Shown here: piece by piece, positions 47,070 through 55,562 of the stretch
Position numbering within the stretch: the first letter of the stretch is position 1
How the letters are laid out: each line of letters opens with the position of its first letter
Assembly (NCBI GenBank): GCA_040385645.1
Contig: JAZKGZ010000004.1
Coordinates: forward strand, 307,436-371,435
DNA from: JANXSS01 sp040385645
GTDB taxonomy: Bacteria > Pseudomonadota > Gammaproteobacteria > Burkholderiales > Burkholderiaceae_D
Length of the DNA stretch: 64,000 nucleotides
Reading direction: 5' to 3'
Position numbers and translations under genes: made by a program
The notes under the pieces: generated by a model
Databases searched by the model: none
Told to the model about the DNA's origin: nothing
What the model saw: the letters and a program-made list of their open reading frames with translations, nothing else

Positions 47070-48202
47070 CCGCGTACCCTTTCGAATTCGCGGAGATAAT
47101 CGATCAATGCTTCGACACCGGAAACCGGCATGGCGTTGTAGAGGGAGGCACGCATGCCGCCCACCGATTTATGCCCTTTTAGCTGCAGTAATCGATGCGC
47201 TTTCGCACCAGCGAGAAACGCTTCGTTCAACGTCTCGTCGGCTAGAAAGAACGGCACGTTCATGCGCGAGCGACAGGCAGGATCTACCCGGTTTTCATAC
47301 ATGCCGGAGCGGTCGAGATACTGATACAGCATCGCCGCCTTGGTACGGTTACGCTCTTCGATCGCTGCCACGCCACCTTGGCGCTTCAACCATTGAAATA
47401 CCAGCCCGGCGATATAGATCGCATAGGTGGGTGGGGTGTTGTACATGGAGTCGTTATCGGCAACGGTTTTCCAATCGAATGCCGATGGGCAGCTCGGCAA
47501 TGCATGGCCGAGCAGGTCTTCCCGAACGATTACCACCGTCAAACCGGCGGGGCCGATATTCTTTTGTGCACCGCCGAAAATCACTCCATACCGCGAGACA
47601 TCGATTTGTCGCGACAAGATATGGGAAGACATATCCGCGACCAACGGTGCGTGATTGGTTGCGGCTGCGATATCAGGAGCACTTTGGAATTCAACACCAT
47701 CGATCGTCTCATTGGTGCAGATGTGCACGTACGCAGGATCTGCTGAAAGTTTCCACGTTTTCACATCGGGAATCGTGGTGAATTTTGCCCCTGCTGCAGC
47801 GGTTGCCGCAGTCGTTGCCGCATTCGCTGCAACATTCGCATCAGCATATTTTTTTGCTTCGTTAGTCGACTTGACCGACCAGGCACCAGTCTGGATAAAA
47901 TCGATTACGGTAGGCCGCTGACGGTGGGCCATACGCCCGACCAGGTTCATCGGTACGACGGCATTTTCGGCCAGCCCCCCGCCCTGCAAAAACAAAATCT
48001 TGTACTCGGGCGGCACATTCAATAGCTCCCGCAAATCTGCGCGTGCAGCCTCGATAATGGACAAAAATTCTTTGCCCCGGTGACTCATCTCCATCACCGA
48101 CATGCCGCTGCCATGCCAGTCCAGCATCTCTGCGGCAGCCTCCTGCAATACCTCTTCGGGCATGACCGCCGGCCCCGCCGAAAAATTGTAGACCCGGGTC
48201 AT
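47066..48202 (-). CDS. serC: Phosphoserine aminotransferase
   Basis: SerC makes phosphoserine in serine synthesis and also serves pyridoxal synthesis. The 378-residue protein has NFSAGPAVMPEEVL, HRGKEF, FLQGGG, TGAWSVKSTNEAKKY and the PLP lysine Lys214 (FGGAQKNIGPAG). An Ala/Thr-rich insertion at about residues 124-140 makes it longer than the typical 360. The ATG overlaps the gyrA stop, and the ribosome site GGAGGAGAA is embedded in the last gyrA codons. Confidence 0.96.
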   Translation of the reverse strand: MTRVYNFSAGPAVMPEEVLQEAAAEMLDWHGSGMSVMEMSHRGKEFLSIIEAARADLRELLNVPPEYKILFLQGGGLAENAVVPMNLVGRMAHRQRPTVIDFIQTGAWSVKSTNEAKKYADANVAANAATTAATAAAGAKFTTIPDVKTWKLSADPAYVHICTNETIDGVEFQSAPDIAAATNHAPLVADMSSHILSRQIDVSRYGVIFGGAQKNIGPAGLTVVIVREDLLGHALPSCPSAFDWKTVADNDSMYNTPPTYAIYIAGLVFQWLKRQGGVAAIEERNRTKAAMLYQYLDRSGMYENRVDPACRSRMNVPFFLADETLNEAFLAGAKAHRLLQLKGHKSVGGMRASLYNAMPVSGVEALIDYLREFERVRG

Positions 48203-50889
48203 TTCTCCTCCGGATCGCCTACATCTTCCTGCACATCGTTTTCCAGATCGGCATCGATCGTGTTGCTCGCGTTCGCGCTATCTTGGTCGGCATCGTCGAT
48301 GGCAGCTTCGACATCGCCCTCTTCAATGCGTTGCAAACCTTTCAGGCGTGTGCCGTCTTCGACAGCAATCAGGGTTACCCCTTGTGTTGCCCGGCCCATT
48401 ACTCGAATCTCCGCCACGCGTGTGCGGATCAGCACGCCACCGGTTGTGATAAGCATGATTTCGTCACTGGGCTCCACCAATGTTGCAGCGACGACTTTGC
48501 CATTGCGCTCGCTGGTTTGTATGGCGATCATGCCTTTGGTGCCTCGGCCGTGGCGCGTATATTCCGAGATGGGTGTACGTTTGCCGTAGCCGTTTTCAGT
48601 CGCTGTCAACACCGATTGTTGCTCGTTTTCGGCTACCAGCAGTGCGATAACCTGCTGACCTTCCTCCAAATTCATGCCACGCACGCCACGCGCCGTACGC
48701 CCCATCGGCCGCACGTCGTTTTCATCGAAACGCACTGCTTTGCCGGAGTCGGAGAACAACATCACGTCGTGTCGGCCATCGGTCAAGGCGGCACCGATCA
48801 GAAAATCGGTATTGTCGAGGTCGACTGCGATGATGCCGGCCTTGCGAGGATTGCTGAAGTCCGACAAAGGCGTTTTTTTGACAGTGCCCAAGCTGGTCGC
48901 CATAAATATATAACGATCTTCAGGAAATGACCGGTTGTCGCCAGAGACAGGAAGAATGACCGTAATTTTCTCGCCATCCTGCAACGGGAACATATTGACA
49001 ATCGGCTTACCACGCGAATTTCGCGAGCCTTGCGGCACCTCCCAGACTTTCAGCCAGTACAGCCGTCCGTGGTTGGAGAAACACAAAATGTAGTCGTGGG
49101 TATTGGCCAGAAAAAGCTGGTCGATCCAGTCGTCTTCCTTGGTAGCCATCGCCTGCTTACCACGCCCACCCCGTTTTTGCGCACGGTATTCCGACACCGG
49201 CTGGGATTTCATATAACCCGTGTGCGATAGTGTCACCACCATATCTTGCGGGGTGATCAGATCTTCGGTGCCGAGATCCGTGGCATTGCGTTCAATGTAA
49301 GAACGGCGCACATCTTTCGCGCCTTCGCCGTACTCGTTTTTGATTGCAACCATTTCATCGGTAATGATCACGGTCACACGATCCGGCTTTGCCAAGATAT
49401 CGAGTAAATCGGCGATTTGCGCCATTACCTCTTTGTATTCATTGACGATCTTGTCCTGTTCCAGACCGGTAAGGCGCTGCAGGCGCATCTGCAGGATTTC
49501 CTGCGCTTGATCGTCGGAGAGTCGGTAAAGCCCATCCGGTTGGATGCCATAGTGTTTCGGCAGATTCGCAGGGCGGAAAGATTCGATGCCGCCAGTGCTC
49601 TCCGCGCCGGTACGCGCTAGCATTTCACGCACGACCGAGGAATCCCATGGCCGCGCCATCAGCTCCACACGTGCAACGGGGGGCGTCGGCGCGGCTTTAA
49701 TGATGGCGATGAAATCGTCGATATTGGCGAGCGCGACAGCCAGACCTTCCAATACGTGCCCACGCTCGCGTGCCCGACGCAGTTCGAACACCGTACGGCG
49801 GGTAACCACTTCGCGGCGGTGCGAGAGAAAACATTCCAACATCTGCTTCAAATTCAGCAACTTGGGCTGGCCGTCCACTAGCGCGACCATGTTCATGCCG
49901 AAAGTGTCTTGCAGCGTCGTCTGCTTATATAGATTATTGAGCACCACCTCAGGCACTTCGTTACGCTTGAGTTCAATCACTACTCGCATACCGGATTTGT
50001 CCGATTCGTCGCGGATGTCGGAAATACCCTCGAGCTTTTTGTCACGCACTAATTCGGCGATACGCTCGAGCAAAGATTTTTTATTGACCTGATACGGCAG
50101 TTCATCGACGATGATCGCCGTGCGTCCTTCTTTGCCGAATTCTTCGAAATGCGTTTTTGCGCGCATGACGATGCGGCCACGGCCCGTACGATACCCATCT
50201 TTTACACCGGAGATGCCGTAGATGATGCCCGCCGTCGGAAAATCCGGTGCCGGGATGATGTCGATCAGATCGTCGATCGTACATTGCGGATAACTCAATA
50301 CGTGCAGCGCACCGTCGATAACTTCGGTGAGATTGTGTGGCGGTATGTTGGTCGCCATGCCGACGGCAATACCGGAGGAGCCATTGATCAGCAGATTCGG
50401 AATTCGAGTCGGCAACACCGACGGCTCTTTTTCTTTGCCATCGTAGTTCGGCACGAAATCGACAGTTTCTTTCTCTATATCGGCAAGAATCTCTCCAGCG
50501 ATCTTATCGAGCCTACACTCCGTATATCGCATCGCCGCCGCATTATCGCCGTCGACCGAGCCGAAGTTGCCCTGCCCATCGACTAATGTATAGCGTAGCG
50601 AAAAATCTTGTGCCATGCGTACCAGTGTGTCGTAGATCGATTGATCGCCGTGCGGATGATATTTACCCATCACCTCGCCGACTACGCGGGCGCATTTCAC
50701 ATAGGGTCGATTCCAGACATTGTTCATCTCGTGCATCGCAAACAGCACGCGCCGATGCACTGGCTTCAAGCCATCGCGCACATCGGGCAATGCCCGTCCC
50801 ACGATTACGCTCATCGCGTAGTCGAGGTAGCTTTTGCGCATTTCTTCTTCTAAAGAAATTGGAATTGTTTCTTTGGCAAATTGATCCAT
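48199..50889 (-). CDS. gyrA: DNA gyrase subunit A
   Basis: GyrA is the cleavage-rejoining subunit of gyrase. The 896-residue protein has the N-terminal breakage domain with the catalytic tyrosine Tyr122 (AAMRYTE) and the beta-pinwheel C-terminal domain with the GyrA box region QKRGGRGKQ. Numbering matches E. coli to residue 122. In the quinolone-determining region it reads GDQSIYD, so position 83 is Gln where Ser or Thr is usual; Asp87 is kept. A long acidic tail rich in Asp and Glu ends the protein. Confidence 0.97.
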   Translation of the reverse strand: MDQFAKETIPISLEEEMRKSYLDYAMSVIVGRALPDVRDGLKPVHRRVLFAMHEMNNVWNRPYVKCARVVGEVMGKYHPHGDQSIYDTLVRMAQDFSLRYTLVDGQGNFGSVDGDNAAAMRYTECRLDKIAGEILADIEKETVDFVPNYDGKEKEPSVLPTRIPNLLINGSSGIAVGMATNIPPHNLTEVIDGALHVLSYPQCTIDDLIDIIPAPDFPTAGIIYGISGVKDGYRTGRGRIVMRAKTHFEEFGKEGRTAIIVDELPYQVNKKSLLERIAELVRDKKLEGISDIRDESDKSGMRVVIELKRNEVPEVVLNNLYKQTTLQDTFGMNMVALVDGQPKLLNLKQMLECFLSHRREVVTRRTVFELRRARERGHVLEGLAVALANIDDFIAIIKAAPTPPVARVELMARPWDSSVVREMLARTGAESTGGIESFRPANLPKHYGIQPDGLYRLSDDQAQEILQMRLQRLTGLEQDKIVNEYKEVMAQIADLLDILAKPDRVTVIITDEMVAIKNEYGEGAKDVRRSYIERNATDLGTEDLITPQDMVVTLSHTGYMKSQPVSEYRAQKRGGRGKQAMATKEDDWIDQLFLANTHDYILCFSNHGRLYWLKVWEVPQGSRNSRGKPIVNMFPLQDGEKITVILPVSGDNRSFPEDRYIFMATSLGTVKKTPLSDFSNPRKAGIIAVDLDNTDFLIGAALTDGRHDVMLFSDSGKAVRFDENDVRPMGRTARGVRGMNLEEGQQVIALLVAENEQQSVLTATENGYGKRTPISEYTRHGRGTKGMIAIQTSERNGKVVAATLVEPSDEIMLITTGGVLIRTRVAEIRVMGRATQGVTLIAVEDGTRLKGLQRIEEGDVEAAIDDADQDSANASNTIDADLENDVQEDVGDPEEK

Positions 50890-51553
50890 GTGCTAAACGA
50901 CCGATCCTGAACTTGAGATGAAGCAATATTGAATGGGATCTTCGAAGCATTTGTGCTGACTATGCTTCAAGCGCAAGCTTGAGATTTTAACATGTGCAAC
51001 GAAGCATTTTAGCGAGACCGCAATCCGCTTTGAGAGCCGAAAACGGTGGCGGCAATCGATTAAATTATTGCAGAGCACAGCGCTTAGACATATGCAGTGA
51101 ATTGACGTAATTAGGTTCAGTTTTTCCTACATCGGATGCCAAAAAGCAAAGACGGGGGCGAGATTTTTGACGATTTTGAGAAATGTCGAAAATTTTGACG
51201 CCAGCATATATTCTTGGAGAATTAATCTGGTTAAGCCCGAGATGGTCGAAAGTAATCGCTGTAACACTCTTTTATTTTTTTTAATCTCACGTCTCTCTAC
51301 CGCCGTTTCGACAAAAAATAGCCTTTTCTTGCAATTTCGTTGCAAAAATACCACAAAGCATCAAAATCAACGGTTGAGCGATTTGACAACCTTCTCGGCG
51401 CAAGCCGGCGTGTGGCAAAATGGAGCCAAGTTAGCCATTGCAAGTAGACAATATTGTTACATGTGATGTTTCAACCACGTGGTACTATCCATTTTTGATG
51501 TCAATTGTTTGTTGCGCAGTTCATCTGCGGATATCTCAACCGAGAGGAGAAAC
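50890..51553. other. Long intergenic region between gyrA and ompA
   Basis: This 664-base stretch separates the divergent gyrA and ompA genes. I find no convincing gene in it; the small open frames lack codon bias and ribosome sites. It should hold the promoters of both genes. A perfect 10-base palindrome ACCACGTGGT lies at 51474-51483, 71 bases before the ompA start. The 50 bases before ompA include the GAGGAGA ribosome site. Confidence 0.6.
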
Positions 51554-52198
51554 ATGAATAAATTAGGAAAACTCGTCTTCGCTGCGACCGCAGTCGTTGC
51601 AATGTCAGCATCAGCGCAAGAAAATATTCAGGCAAAGACACCAACCAGCGCATATGTACAAGACAGCCGCGGTGTGATCGTTCGCGATCCGTTTGGCCTG
51701 TGCTGGCGTACTGGCTACTGGACACCTGCTGACGCAGTGCCAGGTTGCGATGGCGAGATTGCGAAGCCGGCTCCTCCTGCAGCACCGGTTGCTTCCGCAC
51801 CTGTTCCAGCGCCTGTACCTGCGCCGGCACCAGCACCTGTTTCCGAGAAAGTAACTTTTGCAGCAGATGCGTTTTTCGACTTTGACAAAGCTGTGCTGAA
51901 GCCAGACGGCAAGCGTAAGCTCGATGATCTCGCATCCAAGCTGCAAGGCATGAATCTGGAAGTTATCATTGCCGTTGGTCATACTGACTCTGTCGGCAGC
52001 GATGCTTACAACCAAAAACTGTCTGTACGCCGTGCCGAAGCTGTCAAAGCCTACATGGTCACTAAAGGTATTGAAGCCAACCGCGTCTACACCGAAGGCA
52101 AAGGCGAGAAGCAACCAGTCGCGACGAATAAGTCTGCAGCAGGCCGCGCTCAAAACCGCCGCGTTGAAATCGAAGTCGTTGGTACACGTAACAAGTAA
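51554..52198 (+). CDS. Short OmpA family outer membrane protein
   Basis: The 214-residue protein has a signal peptide (cleavage after ASA, residue 21). A short N-terminal part with two Cys residues (FGLCWRTGYW and VPGCDGE) and a Pro/Ala/Val-rich linker follow. The C-terminal OmpA peptidoglycan-binding domain has FFDFDKAVLKPDG, GHTDSVGSDAYNQKLSVRRAE and GRAQNRRVEIEV. It has no full beta barrel. The ATG at 51554 follows GAGGAGAAAC. Similar short OmpA proteins are abundant in Burkholderiales and probably anchor the outer membrane to the wall. Confidence 0.93.
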   Translation: MNKLGKLVFAATAVVAMSASAQENIQAKTPTSAYVQDSRGVIVRDPFGLCWRTGYWTPADAVPGCDGEIAKPAPPAAPVASAPVPAPVPAPAPAPVSEKVTFAADAFFDFDKAVLKPDGKRKLDDLASKLQGMNLEVIIAVGHTDSVGSDAYNQKLSVRRAEAVKAYMVTKGIEANRVYTEGKGEKQPVATNKSAAGRAQNRRVEIEVVGTRNK

Positions 52199-52224
52199 TC
52201 GCTTACGCGGTTCCGATACGACCT

Positions 52225-52250
52225 AACCCCGCTTTGGCGGGGTTTTTTTT
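52225..52250 (+). terminator. Rho-independent terminator after ompA
   Basis: AACCCCGC and GCGGGGTT form an 8-base-pair stem with loop TTTG and a T-run through 52250. It lies 27 bases after the ompA stop. Confidence 0.93.
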
Positions 52251-52361
52251 CGCCCGTCGCGCTCATCGTTGCGGTTGAGTAGGACTACGAACCTGCCTGC
52301 CACCGACGTGCGTTTTAAAACAGCGCTAGAATCGCCTTGTCCTATTTTTTAAAAATTTCAT

Positions 52362-53057
52362 ATGAATGCGGATTTACTAGAGTTGCAGAAATTCAGCGAC
52401 CTCGCGCACCGCTGGTGGGACCCGAACTCTGAATTTCGGCCGTTGCACGAAATCAATCCACTGCGTCTCGAATGGATCGATGCGTGTACCCGTTTGAGCG
52501 GCAAAGACGTTCTCGACGTCGGTTGTGGTGGCGGCATCCTCGCCGAAGCCATGGTGCGCAAAGGCGCACGAGTCACCGGTATCGATTTGTCCGACAAAGC
52601 ACTCAAAGTGGCGGATCTTCACAGCCTGGAATCCGGTATTCAAGTTCGTTATGAAAAAATCGCAGCAGAAGCGATGGCACTACGCGAACCTGGAATGTTC
52701 GACGTCGTGACGTGTATGGAAATGCTTGAGCACGTGCCCGACCCGGCGGCAATCGTTCGTGCCTGCGCACAGTTGGTAAAGCCAGGTGGTCACGTATTTT
52801 TTTCGACCTTGAATCGCAACCCCAAATCTTATTTATTCGCCATCATCGGTGCGGAATATGTATTGAATCTCTTACCTAAGGGTACGCACGATTTTGCCAA
52901 GTTCATCAAACCTGCAGAGTTGGGACTATTCATTCGCAAAGCCGACATGATCCTAGAAAACATCAAAGGCATGACTTATAACCCGCTAACGAAAATTTAC
53001 TCCCTCAATCGTGACACCAGCGTTAATTACATGATGGTTGCACGCCGTGACAACTAA
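52362..53057 (+). CDS. ubiG: Ubiquinone biosynthesis O-methyltransferase
   Basis: UbiG performs the O-methylation steps of ubiquinone synthesis at the inner membrane face. The 231-residue protein has HRWWDPNSEFRPLHEINPLRL, the SAM loop VLDVGCGGGILAEAM (near residue 49), ASVTGIDLS-type motif RVTGIDLS and VTCMEMLEHVPDP. All are classic UbiG features. gph follows after four bases. Confidence 0.96.
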   Translation: MNADLLELQKFSDLAHRWWDPNSEFRPLHEINPLRLEWIDACTRLSGKDVLDVGCGGGILAEAMVRKGARVTGIDLSDKALKVADLHSLESGIQVRYEKIAAEAMALREPGMFDVVTCMEMLEHVPDPAAIVRACAQLVKPGGHVFFSTLNRNPKSYLFAIIGAEYVLNLLPKGTHDFAKFIKPAELGLFIRKADMILENIKGMTYNPLTKIYSLNRDTSVNYMMVARRDN

Positions 53058-53061
53058 GGCG

Positions 53062-53751
53062 ATGCAGACGCTTCCGCGAGGCATCCTTTTTGACCTGGAT
53101 GGCACGCTCGCAGATACTGCGCCCGATCTGGCTGCGGCAATTCACCGGATGCAAGAATCTCGTAGTCTGCCGCTTACGCCCTATGCAACGCTGAGGCCAT
53201 TTGCTTCAGCCGGTGCCCGAGGCTTGATCGGTGCGGCATTCGACGTGACACCCGAAAATGTGGCGTTTGAATCTCTGAAAGTCGAGTTTTTGTCAAATTA
53301 CGCTTCGGCGATTGCAGCGAATTCGACGTTATTCGCCGGTGTCGACGAGATGCTGTTGGACTTAGACACTCGTGGCATTCAATGGGGTATCGTTACCAAT
53401 AAAGCTGCGCGATTCACGGATACGCTAATCCCGCAAATCGGTCTGCAACACGCAGGCTGCGTTGTATCTGGCGATACGACGCCCCATGCGAAGCCGCATC
53501 CCGCGCCATTGCTCGAAGCTGCAGCACGACTTGAATTGTCGCCCTTCGCCTGTTGGTATGTGGGCGACGATCTACGCGATATCGAGGCCGGGCGGGCTGC
53601 TGGCATGCAAACTCTGGCGGCTGCGTGGGGATACTGCGGTGCACTGGCACCCGAAGGCTGGGCTGCCGACGTGGTGTTGCGTGATCCAATGGCATTGGTA
53701 AGCCAACTGAATCTGTGTAACAAAAGTTCACACACGAAGATACCGTACTGA
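53062..53751 (+). CDS. gph: Phosphoglycolate phosphatase (HAD family)
   Basis: Gph dephosphorylates 2-phosphoglycolate made during DNA repair. The 229-residue protein starts just before the HAD motif FDLDGTLADTAPDL (nucleophile Asp) and has IVTNKAA (motif II) and GDDLRDIEAGRAAGM (motif IV). I chose the ATG at 53062; an in-frame GTG at 53047 inside ubiG is also possible, with a short AAGG site either way. ubiG-gph pairs are common in proteobacteria. Confidence 0.92.
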   Translation: MQTLPRGILFDLDGTLADTAPDLAAAIHRMQESRSLPLTPYATLRPFASAGARGLIGAAFDVTPENVAFESLKVEFLSNYASAIAANSTLFAGVDEMLLDLDTRGIQWGIVTNKAARFTDTLIPQIGLQHAGCVVSGDTTPHAKPHPAPLLEAAARLELSPFACWYVGDDLRDIEAGRAAGMQTLAAAWGYCGALAPEGWAADVVLRDPMALVSQLNLCNKSSHTKIPY

Positions 53752-54011
53752 CGCTACAGTAGACGAGCGACACGTGATGTGAATCAAACGGAGCGAATTT
53801 TTGAATTGATGTCTCTCAACACAATGCTTATTGTAATAAGAAGTGAAGAGAAAGCAAAAGCATGCAGTCTCAATGTTTTCTCACACGACTGTCTGCATGA
53901 AATGAATCATCGCCCGATCACGAACTGTGCTGAGATTTGACTGTATGAGATTTAAGTAACGATCGTTGTTGTGCACCAGTACTCCGATCAGGGTACATCC
54001 AAAGGCACAAA

Positions 54012-54635
54012 ATGTTGAAAAACATTCCAGCAATTAAACCGCTCGATACGCTGGTTCCCACCAACCAGCAAGAGCAGCCTACAAGCCCAGCGCGTCAGAG
54101 CAGCCGGGTCGGATTAACGTCGGAAAAACAAACGACCAAACAACGTTTTCTTGAAAATCTCGGCCTTCCGGCATTGCCATCACGCTCGCCAGCTAGCGCA
54201 CCACCGTTCAAACGCCCTACCGCCGCGCTGCTGCCACTGACACCGGCGATCGCTTCCAGAATGAACCGACAGCCGGTGCTGGATGAGTTGCTGCTACTGA
54301 AAAACCGCTTGCTAGATCAGTTGCAAAAATTACCACCTAACGAGTCGGACCAACACAAACGATTTCTCGATAACACCATATTATGCGACGACCCGACGCG
54401 TCAGGTACTGGCACTCACCCTGCTCGAAGCGAGTATTACTCGAGCTGCTAAGCAACGGGAGATGGAAGAATCGGCACCTGCCGGCATTTCACAGTCGATG
54501 TGGGATTATCTTGCTCATACGCCGATCCATATACCGATACAAAAAAGCGATTGCAGTTCATCTGTGTCAAACGAAAACGATTTCAAAGATACGCAAGACG
54601 GTTTTAAGCGCAATGGTGGTGACAAACCGGCATGA
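54012..54635 (+). CDS. Unknown protein, disordered and helical, candidate effector
   Basis: I do not recognise this 207-residue protein. The first 80 residues are rich in Pro, Ser, Gln and Thr and likely disordered. A helical block follows, with PVLDELLLLKNRLLDQLQKLP and QVLALTLLEASITRAAKQREMEE, and then a polar tail. There is no signal peptide or membrane segment. The ATG follows AAAGG at a spacing of 6, and the upstream 260 bases are gene-free. The make-up resembles the candidate effectors at 15368 and 24680, but that is only suggestive. Confidence 0.55.
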   Translation: MLKNIPAIKPLDTLVPTNQQEQPTSPARQSSRVGLTSEKQTTKQRFLENLGLPALPSRSPASAPPFKRPTAALLPLTPAIASRMNRQPVLDELLLLKNRLLDQLQKLPPNESDQHKRFLDNTILCDDPTRQVLALTLLEASITRAAKQREMEESAPAGISQSMWDYLAHTPIHIPIQKSDCSSSVSNENDFKDTQDGFKRNGGDKPA

Positions 54636-54697
54636 CCTCGTAATAGCGCGTTCATCTGCTGGAAAATTACCATGTGTATCGAAGTGCATTAAGGCGT

Positions 54698-54703
54698 TAC
54701 AAT
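54698..54703 (+). promoter_or_regulatory. -10 element upstream of ssrA
   Basis: TACAAT matches the -10 consensus in four of six positions and ends 14 bases before the tmRNA 5' end. No good -35 element is seen at 16-18 bases upstream. Confidence 0.4.
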
Positions 54704-54716
54704 AAGCTTCTGCTTC

Positions 54717-55082
54717 GGGGGCGACCTGGTTTCGACAGGGGTTGCAAAGCAGCGCAGGGCATACCGAGGGCTGGTCACCTCGTAAATACAACCAGAAAAA
54801 TGTAACTGCAAACGATCCAAAGTTCGACCTCCAACTAGCCGCTTAATAACCGGTTAGCTCTACACCATCTCTTCCCTGGGGTGGGCTGGCAACAGCAGTA
54901 GAGTCATTCACAGGGAATCGCGCTTAGCCGGGTCACTTGGCCAGCGTTAAATCTAATGTGACTCGTCTTGTCGCAGCGTGTGCGTCCGCGTCGGCCGGAT
55001 TAAATTAAATGGCAGCACTAAGTATGTAGAACTGTCTGTAGAGTACTTCTGGACGCGGGTTCGATTCCCGCCGCCTCCACCA
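54717..55082 (+). ncRNA. ssrA: Transfer-messenger RNA
   Basis: The 366-base RNA starts GGGGGCGACCTGGTTTCGAC and ends GGTTCGATTCCCGCC followed by CGCCTCCACCA. The first seven bases pair with the bases before the discriminator A and CCA end, giving a 7-base-pair tRNA-like acceptor (one G-U). The T-arm GGGTTCGATTCCC is intact. The tag reading frame starts at GCA (54808) and encodes ANDPKFDLQLAA, then TAATAA. tmRNA with SmpB rescues stalled ribosomes and marks the peptide for proteolysis. It is one-piece, as in most betaproteobacteria. Confidence 0.96.
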
Positions 55083-55087
55083 AATTG

Positions 55088-55117
55088 AAGGGCTCGGATA
55101 ATCTCCGGGCCCTTTTT
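55088..55117 (+). terminator. Rho-independent terminator after ssrA
   Basis: AAGGGCTCGG and CCGGGCCCTT form a 10-base-pair stem (one T-G pair) around a 7-base loop, ending in five Ts. It starts six bases after the tmRNA CCA. Confidence 0.9.
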
Positions 55118-55351
55118 CTTGCCTGAAGTTTGCACACCACATGGGATTCCAGCTGCTATTAGTGCGGTTGGCGATCTGCTGAAATTTCTGGAAATCAGCT
55201 CCTTTTTCAGTTAGAGCCGTCTAGATTTTCTGAACAGAACGCCCAGCCCTACAAGCAAATTAGCGTACTTACTTAGCCAAAAGGCGGTCATTCTGCTAGA
55301 CTGCAGACGATTTAAGGCGACTATAAACGCCAACGCTTGAGCGCCAATGCT

Positions 55352-55546
55352 ATGAATGCCGAACCGTGGGTTACCGCAAGCGATGTCGCCCAGCATCTGG
55401 GAGTCGTGAAAGAAACCGTTTACCGCTGGCGCGAGCGTAAAGGCTTGCCTGCGCACAAGATTGGCCGACTGTGGAAATTTCAGCTGTCTGAGGTTGATGA
55501 ATGGGTGCGCGCAGGCGGCGCAGACGAAAAAAAAGAGCACGCGTAA
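55352..55546 (+). CDS. Small helix-turn-helix (excisionase/MerR-like) protein
   Basis: The 64-residue protein consists of one winged-HTH domain: WVTASDVAQHLGVVKETVYRWRERKGLPAHKIGRLWKF is typical of the excisionase-like HTH_17 family. Such small genes often precede type I restriction hsdR genes and may regulate them. The ATG at 55352 is chosen over the TTG at 55337. The stop lies 17 bases before hsdR. Confidence 0.8.
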   Translation: MNAEPWVTASDVAQHLGVVKETVYRWRERKGLPAHKIGRLWKFQLSEVDEWVRAGGADEKKEHA

Positions 55547-55562
55547 CGGGAGAGTGTACGAA

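Noticed and set aside
51167..51466. Small plus-strand frame of 99 codons between gyrA and ompA
   Set aside because: No ribosome site, atypical composition and no recognisable motif; better treated as intergenic.
54953..55135. Minus-strand frame of 60 codons over the tmRNA 3' end
   Set aside because: Translation of the complement of the tmRNA T-arm and tail (GGGGNRTRVQ) is a well-known false protein call at tRNA and tmRNA genes.
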